Below, piece by piece: positions 57,709 to 64,000 of a stretch of 64,000 nt of DNA. This DNA comes from Deltaproteobacteria bacterium. GTDB taxonomy: Bacteria; Desulfobacterota; GWC2-55-46. The notes below the pieces were generated by a model, which saw only the letters and a list, made by a program, of their open reading frames with translations, ran no database searches and was not told where the DNA came from. The stretch is from the NCBI GenBank assembly GCA_016182655.1, contig JACPGB010000028.1, positions 1 through 64,000 of the forward strand, read 5' to 3'. The position numbers and the translations under genes are program-made. Numbering within the stretch: position 1 is the stretch's first letter; every line of letters begins with the position of its first letter.

Positions 57709-60336
57709 TTACGGGGACAGGAAAGGCGCGGGCTTCCCTACGTGGTATCCCTGGGCATAGTCCACCCCGATGGACCGGAGTATATCCATTATCCCGTCCG
57801 TCTCCACGAACTCTGCTATTGTCTGTATGGACATGCCGCGAGCGACGTCCGTGATCGCCTTTACGAAGAGCCGGTCGTTCAGGTTCTTGTCAAGCCCCTT
57901 TATGAACGACCCGGCTATCTTTATGTAGTCGACATGCAGTTCCTTTAGGTACTGGAAGGATGTGAACCCTATGCCGAAGTCGTCAAGCGATATCCTGCAG
58001 CCGAGGGATTTGAGCTCCTTTATGAACGAGAGCGCCGCGTCGAGGTCGGGTATGGAAGAAGTCTCGGTTATCTCGAAGACGAACAGCGACGGGTCGGCCC
58101 CGGTCTCGGCCATCTTGGTCTTGAGGAAGTTGAGTAGGTCCCTGTCGCCGAGCTCCTTGCCCGAGAGGTTCAGGCAAAACGAGAGGGGCCTGCCTTTTGA
58201 GATGTTCTCGGCCTGGAGTATCATCGCCTTCTCGAAAATGACCTTGGAGATCGAGCTTACTATCCCGAACCTCTCGGCTATGTCGATGAACGGGCCAGGC
58301 AGTATTATCTTGCCGTCCCTGTCCCGCATCCTCGCCAGCACCTCGAACTTCCTTACGGTCCCGTCCCCGAGGTGGAGTATCGGCTGATACCACGGCTCGA
58401 ACCTGTCCTCCATGACCGCCGCGATGATATCCTCTTTCCATTTGAGCCTGAAGTGCATCTGCTCTATCTCGAGTTCCTCGGGCGTGTATAGATGCGTTCG
58501 GTTCCTGCCGAGCTCCTTGGCCCTGTACATTGCGGCGTCGGCCTTTGTGAGGAGCTCTGATGCCGTGGAGCCGTGGTCGGGATACAAGGATACCCCGACG
58601 CTCACCGTAAGGTGGCACGGGACATCCGATTGGTAGAAACTCTCAAGCCCGGCCCTCAAGTGCTCGGCGACCTTCCCGGCGTCCTCCCTGCAGGTATTCG
58701 GCAGGAATACCGCGAACTCGTCGCCCGAGAGCCTGCAGAGGAACGACTCCTTCGCGGGGTCGCCGAAGAGCCTTGAGGTCGCGTACCGGAGCGTCACCGT
58801 AAGGAGGCGCGCGACCTTGCGGAGGAACTCGTCCCCCATGCCGTGTCCGTAGGCGTCGCTTATGAACTTGAACTGGTCTATGTCGAGGAGGAAGAGCGCC
58901 CCTGAAGATCCGTCCCTGGACGTGCATATCCATGACGTCAGGAGCTCGATAAACCGGGACCTGTTGATGAGGCCGGTAAGCCCGTCGTAATGCGAGAGGA
59001 ATTTTATCTGCTCCCTCGACACCTTCTGCTCGGTTATGTCCTCGTGGACCGCGAGGAAGTGCGTTATCCGCCCTTCTTCCCCGAAGATGGGCGAGATGAC
59101 GGCGCTCACCCAGAACGGCTCGCCGTCCTTCCTCTTGTTCCTGAAGGTCCCTTTCCAGACATTGCCGGAGAGTATGGTGGCCCAGAGCTCGTCGTATGTC
59201 TCCTTGGGCGTTGTGCCGGAGGCGATGACGCGCGGGTTCTGTCCCAGCGCCTCTTCCTTCTTCCAGCCGGTCGTCTTTTCGAACGTCGGGTTGACGTACT
59301 CTATGACGCCGTTCACGTCCGTTATGCAGACGAGGTTCGCGCTCTGCTCTATCGCCTTGGTGAGCTTAAGGAGGTCCTGCTCGGCCTTTTTTCTCGTGCC
59401 TATCTCTTCCTTAAGCCTCTCGTTCGCCTCTTCGAGCTCGGCGGTCCTCGACCCGACTATCCCCTCGAGCCCGTCCCAGTACTGTTTGAGCTCCTCTTCG
59501 GCGCGCTTTAGCTCCGTGATATCGTCCCCGGAGCTCAAGACGGCGACGACCCTTCCATCGTCGTCGGCCAGGAGAGCGTTATGCCATGCTATGACCCTCT
59601 CCCCGCCGTCTCTTCTGACGACTATCCCCTCGAAGCACTCGGGCGGCGGGGTCTCGCCTGAGGCCACTTTTTTGAAACACTCGGCCGCGCCCTCCTTAAG
59701 CCTCTCTGGTATGAAGTCGAACCAGTCCCTGCCGATTATCTCGTCCTCGCTGTAACCGAGGAGCTCTCTCCCCTTCCTGTTGATGAGCTCGACCTTACGG
59801 TCGGCGCCTATGACGACGAATATCACGTTGGCAAGGTCCAGGTATCTCTGGTTCCTGTCCCTTTCGCTCTTTATCGCCTCTTCGGCGCGCTCGAGGTCGT
59901 TTATGTCCCTGCCGATGCCGACTACACCCGTGATCGCCCCGTCCCCGTCCATCAGAGGCATGTTCCTCGACTCACACAGGACGCCGGTCTTGCTGAATAG
60001 GAACTCGGCCCTCGGGCAATTTCCCTGTAGCGTCTCCCTGAAGGCCGCCTCGGCATCGGCGACGGTCCGGCCCTCGACAAGGGTGACGAACCCCGTCCCG
60101 ATGAGGACCGCGGGCTCGGACCCTGCGAACTTCACTGAAGCCTTGTTTATGTAGATTATCTTCCCGTCCGCGTCACAGACGTAGGCGAGGTCGCTCAGAT
60201 TTGAGAATAGCGTCTTGTACCTGGAGAGGCAGTCGCCCGGGTGCCTGTTGCAGGCGCCAAAGCTTACGCCGCTTTCGTCCGATCCCTTTCCGTGCAAAAA
60301 GGGACCGCTACCCGGGCCATTTTTTGACTTCAGCAT
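57709..60336 (-). CDS. PAS/GGDEF/EAL signalling protein
   Basis: Multiple PAS domains; SGDEF in GGDEF position (CRLSGDEFAVFLP) and EAL (FEVLARMRD; LDDFGIGFTSFQYLKEL). Confidence 0.92.
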   Translation of the reverse strand: MLKSKNGPGSGPFLHGKGSDESGVSFGACNRHPGDCLSRYKTLFSNLSDLAYVCDADGKIIYINKASVKFAGSEPAVLIGTGFVTLVEGRTVADAEAAFRETLQGNCPRAEFLFSKTGVLCESRNMPLMDGDGAITGVVGIGRDINDLERAEEAIKSERDRNQRYLDLANVIFVVIGADRKVELINRKGRELLGYSEDEIIGRDWFDFIPERLKEGAAECFKKVASGETPPPECFEGIVVRRDGGERVIAWHNALLADDDGRVVAVLSSGDDITELKRAEEELKQYWDGLEGIVGSRTAELEEANERLKEEIGTRKKAEQDLLKLTKAIEQSANLVCITDVNGVIEYVNPTFEKTTGWKKEEALGQNPRVIASGTTPKETYDELWATILSGNVWKGTFRNKRKDGEPFWVSAVISPIFGEEGRITHFLAVHEDITEQKVSREQIKFLSHYDGLTGLINRSRFIELLTSWICTSRDGSSGALFLLDIDQFKFISDAYGHGMGDEFLRKVARLLTVTLRYATSRLFGDPAKESFLCRLSGDEFAVFLPNTCREDAGKVAEHLRAGLESFYQSDVPCHLTVSVGVSLYPDHGSTASELLTKADAAMYRAKELGRNRTHLYTPEELEIEQMHFRLKWKEDIIAAVMEDRFEPWYQPILHLGDGTVRKFEVLARMRDRDGKIILPGPFIDIAERFGIVSSISKVIFEKAMILQAENISKGRPLSFCLNLSGKELGDRDLLNFLKTKMAETGADPSLFVFEITETSSIPDLDAALSFIKELKSLGCRISLDDFGIGFTSFQYLKELHVDYIKIAGSFIKGLDKNLNDRLFVKAITDVARGMSIQTIAEFVETDGIMDILRSIGVDYAQGYHVGKPAPFLSP

Positions 60337-60603
60337 GCGGTCCTCGTCGAGTTGCCTGACGCTTTAAAACCCTACAGAAGAGAGTAAACCGTTAACTGCC
60401 TATCACAGGTTCTTTTCGGATATTCTGGAAAAAGCTTTAAATTATCGATTTAAGAATGGCCTCAATTGACACCCCGGATTCAGGGTATAGACTCTATGTA
60501 GACACTTTCCCCTTACAGAAACAAGTAAAAACCTGCCGTAATTCGCGGAGATGCGTAAACTTGCCGGTCTGCGTCAACCTCCGTTTTTACGAGGCGTCGA
60601 AAC

Positions 60604-62433
60604 ATGAAAATAGGAGCGAGGTACCTCGATGGAGAGACCGAGTTTACGGTCTGGGCCCCGCTGAGGGAGAGGGTGACGGTCGAGTATTCGGCGCCGGGCA
60701 AGCGGGTCCCAAGGCAACTCGACCTTGAACGAGAGGGGTCCGGGTACTGGAGGGCGCTTGTCGAGGGCGCCGGGCCAGGCACGCTTTATTCTTTCATCCT
60801 CGACGGCAAGGAGCGCAGACCCGACCCCGCTTCCCGCTCCCAGCCCAAAGGGGTGAACGGCCCCTCCGAGGTCGTGGACCACGCATACCAATGGCGGGAC
60901 TCTTCCTGGAAAGGGATAACGCCCGCCGGGATGGTCATCTACGAGATACACACAGGCTCATTCACCCCCGAAGGCACTTTTGAGGCAATGATCCCGAGGC
61001 TCGGGGAGTTGAGCGCCCTTGGCGTCAACGCAATCGAGCTCATGCCGGTCGCCCAGTTCCCCGGGACAAGGAACTGGGGCTATGACGGGGTATTCCCGTT
61101 TGCCGCCCAGGACTCATACGGGGGGCCGGGAGGACTCAAGCGCCTCGTGGACGAGTGCCACATGGCAGGCATCGCAATCATACTCGACGTCGTATACAAC
61201 CACCTCGGCCCCGAGGGGAACTGCCTCCACTCGTTCGGCCCGTATTTTACGGACAGGTATAAAACGCCATGGGGGCAGGCCGTAAACTTCGACGGTCCGT
61301 TTAGCGATGAGGTGCGGAACTTCTTCATCGAGAACGCCATGCACTGGTTCGAGGACTGCCATGTGGACGCGCTCCGGCTCGACGCCGTCCACGCCATATA
61401 TGATTTCAGCGCGACGACCTTTCTCGTCGCGCTCGGCAGGCGCGTAAGGGCGTTCTCGAAAGAGGCCGGGAGGCCCTTTTACATCTTCGCCGAGAGCGAC
61501 CGGAACGACCCCTCGCTCGTCAGGGACGAACGCCTCGGCGGAGCGGGCCTCGACGGGCTCTGGTGCGACGACTTCCACCACTCGCTCCACGCGCTCGTTA
61601 CAGGCGAGCGGGACGGGTACTACGAGGACTTCGGGGAGATCGGCCAGCTCGAGCGCGCATTCAAGGAAGGGTTCGTCTACTCGGGCCAGTACTCGAAGTA
61701 CCGGAAAAAGTCCTTCGGGGCGCCTTTGACCGATGTAGAGCCCTCGCGGCTCGTCGTATTTTCAGAGAACCACGACCAGGCAGGCAACCGCATGCTCGGC
61801 GAGAGGCTCTCCAGCCTCGTCTCGTTCGAGGCCCTGAAACTCGTTGCCGGGGCCGTCATCCTCTCGCCGTTCATCCCGCTCCTTTTCATGGGCGAGGAAT
61901 ACGGCGAGGACGCGCCGTTCCTTTATTTCACGAGCCATGCCGGCAGAGAGCTCGCGGAGGCCGCCGCGCGCGGCAGGGCCGAGGAGTTCCGTGCATTCCA
62001 ATGGAAAGGCGCTCCCCCGGACCCCAACAGCGAAGATACATTTCTTAAGACGAGACTCGACTGGAAAAAGGGAGAGACGGGCAGAGGCCGGATGCTCAGG
62101 GAGTTCTACAGGGCCCTGATAGAGATCAGGAAGACCGCTCCGGCCCTTGCCGGAGCGTCATGGGACTCGGTCGAGGCCGCCTCCGAAAAAACGCTCCTCT
62201 ATCTCCATAGGCGGAGCAATGACGCAAAAGCGCTCGCTGTCTTCAACTTCGGCAAAGAGGCCTCGACGGCAAGCATACCGCCTGTCTCCGGGAGGTGGCT
62301 TCGCGCGATCGCTTCCTCCGACCCTCTGTGGGGAGGGACAAGCGAGGGGCTCATGACCCCGCCGTGGATAGACGGCCCCGGGGCCTTAATGCTCTCCCCC
62401 GAGTCCTTCGTCCTTTACATAAAGGAGGGCTGA
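60604..62433 (+). CDS. treZ: Malto-oligosyltrehalose trehalohydrolase
   Basis: GVNAIELMPVAQFPGTRNWGYDGVFPFAAQDSYGGPGGLKRLVDECH, DALRLDAVHAIYD, FAESDRNDP, FSENHDQAGNR. Confidence 0.94.
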   Translation: MKIGARYLDGETEFTVWAPLRERVTVEYSAPGKRVPRQLDLEREGSGYWRALVEGAGPGTLYSFILDGKERRPDPASRSQPKGVNGPSEVVDHAYQWRDSSWKGITPAGMVIYEIHTGSFTPEGTFEAMIPRLGELSALGVNAIELMPVAQFPGTRNWGYDGVFPFAAQDSYGGPGGLKRLVDECHMAGIAIILDVVYNHLGPEGNCLHSFGPYFTDRYKTPWGQAVNFDGPFSDEVRNFFIENAMHWFEDCHVDALRLDAVHAIYDFSATTFLVALGRRVRAFSKEAGRPFYIFAESDRNDPSLVRDERLGGAGLDGLWCDDFHHSLHALVTGERDGYYEDFGEIGQLERAFKEGFVYSGQYSKYRKKSFGAPLTDVEPSRLVVFSENHDQAGNRMLGERLSSLVSFEALKLVAGAVILSPFIPLLFMGEEYGEDAPFLYFTSHAGRELAEAAARGRAEEFRAFQWKGAPPDPNSEDTFLKTRLDWKKGETGRGRMLREFYRALIEIRKTAPALAGASWDSVEAASEKTLLYLHRRSNDAKALAVFNFGKEASTASIPPVSGRWLRAIASSDPLWGGTSEGLMTPPWIDGPGALMLSPESFVLYIKEG

Positions 62434-64000
62434 TGGACAAATACGTATGCATACACGGCCACTTCTACCAGCCGCCGAGGGAGAACCCGTGGCTCGAGGA
62501 GATAGAACTGCAGGACTCGGCCTACCCGTATCACGACTGGAACGAGAGGATATCGGTCGAGTGCTACGGCCCGAACGCCAGGGCGCGCATATTGGGCGAG
62601 GGGCTCGTCGTCATCGACATCATAAACAACTACTCGAAGATAAGCTTCAACTTCGGCCCGACACTCCTCTCAGACCTCGAAAAAAGGCGGCCCGACGTCT
62701 ACAGGTCGGTCATAGAGGCCGACAGGCTGAGCATGGCAAACTTCTCGGGCCACGGCTCGGCCATCGCCCAGGTCTATAACCACATGATAATGCCGCTCGC
62801 GAACAAAAGGGACAAGGAGACGCAGGTCCGCTGGGGGATAGAGGACTTCAGAAAAAGGTTCGGAAGGGACCCCGAGGGCATGTGGCTCCCCGAGACGGCC
62901 GTGGACCCCGAGACACTCGACATACTCGTCTCTCACGGAATAAAATTCACGGTGCTCGCTCCCAGGCAGGCGAAGAGGACGAAGAAGCCCGCCAAGGGCG
63001 CGCGGTGGAAGGAGTCCGAGGTCGACACGCGCCTCCCCTACCTCGTGGAGCTCCCGTCGGGCAAGAACATCGCGGTATTCTTCTACGACGGAGAGATCGC
63101 CCACGAGGTGAGCTTCGGCGGGCTCCTCTATAACGGCGAGGCGTTCGCGAGGCGCATGACCTCCCCTGCCCATCAGGACGGGACGCCCTACTGCGTCTCC
63201 ATAGCCACCGACGGAGAGACCTTCGGCCATCACCACAAGTACGGGGAGATGGCGCTCGCCTACTGCCTCCACTCGATCGAATCGAACAAGCTCGCCAGTC
63301 TCACGAACTTCGGAGCGTTCCTGGAGAAACATCCGCCTGAGCACCTCGCCGAGGTCCACGAGAACTCGTCATGGAGCTGCGCCCACGGCGTGGAGAGGTG
63401 GAGGGACGACTGCGGCTGCAACTCCGGGACGCGCGGCGGCTGGAACCAGCAATGGAGGAAGCCGCTCAGGGAGGCGCTCGACTGGCTACGTGACTCGCTC
63501 TCTCCTGTTTACGAGGAGGAGGGGGCGAAGTACCTGAAAGACCCGTGGGGAGCGAGAGACGCGTACATCGGCGTCATCCTCGACAGGTCGAGGGAGAGCG
63601 TTGACGCATTTTTCGGCTCCCACGCCTCCCGGGAGCTTTCGGAGCCCGAGAGGATAGAGGCGATAAAGCTCCTCGAGATGCAGAGGAACGCGCTCCTCAT
63701 GTACACGAGTTGCGGCTGGTTCTTCGACGAGGTCTCGGGGATAGAGACCGTGCAGGTCATGCAGTACGCCGCGCGCGCCATACAGCTCGCCGAGGAGGCC
63801 AGGGGGGTCGCGCTCGAAAATGAATTCATGAAGAGGCTCGAATCCGCGCCATCGAACGTCTACGCCAACGGTAGATCGGCCTACGAGATGTTCGCCGCGA
63901 ACGCGCGCATCGATCTTGAGCGGGTCGGGATGCACTACGCCATATCTTCCCTATTCGACGAATACGGCAAGAGCGCGCCCATCTACTGCTACGACACGGA
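62433..64000 (+). CDS. Glycoside hydrolase family 57 / DUF3536 protein, partial (runs off window; absent from ORF track)
   Basis: ATG at 62433 overlaps treZ stop (TGATG): MDKYVCIHGHFYQPPRENPWLEEIELQDSAYPYHDWNERISVECYGPNARARIL...GMWLPETAVDPETLDIL...; open to 64000. Confidence 0.93.
   Translation, partial: MDKYVCIHGHFYQPPRENPWLEEIELQDSAYPYHDWNERISVECYGPNARARILGEGLVVIDIINNYSKISFNFGPTLLSDLEKRRPDVYRSVIEADRLSMANFSGHGSAIAQVYNHMIMPLANKRDKETQVRWGIEDFRKRFGRDPEGMWLPETAVDPETLDILVSHGIKFTVLAPRQAKRTKKPAKGARWKESEVDTRLPYLVELPSGKNIAVFFYDGEIAHEVSFGGLLYNGEAFARRMTSPAHQDGTPYCVSIATDGETFGHHHKYGEMALAYCLHSIESNKLASLTNFGAFLEKHPPEHLAEVHENSSWSCAHGVERWRDDCGCNSGTRGGWNQQWRKPLREALDWLRDSLSPVYEEEGAKYLKDPWGARDAYIGVILDRSRESVDAFFGSHASRELSEPERIEAIKLLEMQRNALLMYTSCGWFFDEVSGIETVQVMQYAARAIQLAEEARGVALENEFMKRLESAPSNVYANGRSAYEMFAANARIDLERVGMHYAISSLFDEYGKSAPIYCYDT

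Overview
The window is a gene-dense, high-GC bacterial chromosome segment; the gene content suggests a deltaproteobacterium-like lineage (inference). It is mostly core genes: tyrS (partial), ymdB-like phosphoesterase, rny, 5-FTHF cyclo-ligase, a probable 6S RNA, zapA/zapB-like, a split archaeal-type glutamate synthase with HdrB/HdrC-like partners, hflX, dinB, two-component genes, galT, dksA-like, moaC, hrcA-grpE-dnaJ, hemW-like, a Kef-type antiporter, a beta carbonic anhydrase, hppA, a GGDEF/EAL protein, treZ and a GH57 gene that runs off the end. No rRNA, CRISPR-cas, prophage or transposase was seen. Main points for follow-up: (1) a ZTP (pfl) riboswitch with an overlapping intrinsic terminator at about 39013-39146, upstream of a cation:proton antiporter, which is an unusual target; (2) a modular intergenic repeat family with constant ends and a 44-46 nt core of constant length but variable sequence, present as single units and tandem arrays; (3) a compact operon of Ycf46/FtsH-like AAA+-M41 protease, DUF1257, DUF2997, radical SAM activase and an Hsp70 with a long helical N-terminal extension; (4) a hairpin repeat family that directly abuts gene stop codons; (5) hflX apparently starting at a non-canonical ATC codon; (6) an HdrBC-GOGAT cluster. 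Several small or partial genes (DUF1328 protein, GH57, tyrS N-terminus, hflX N-terminus) are missing or truncated in the supplied ORF track. All calls come from reading the sequence; no searches were run.
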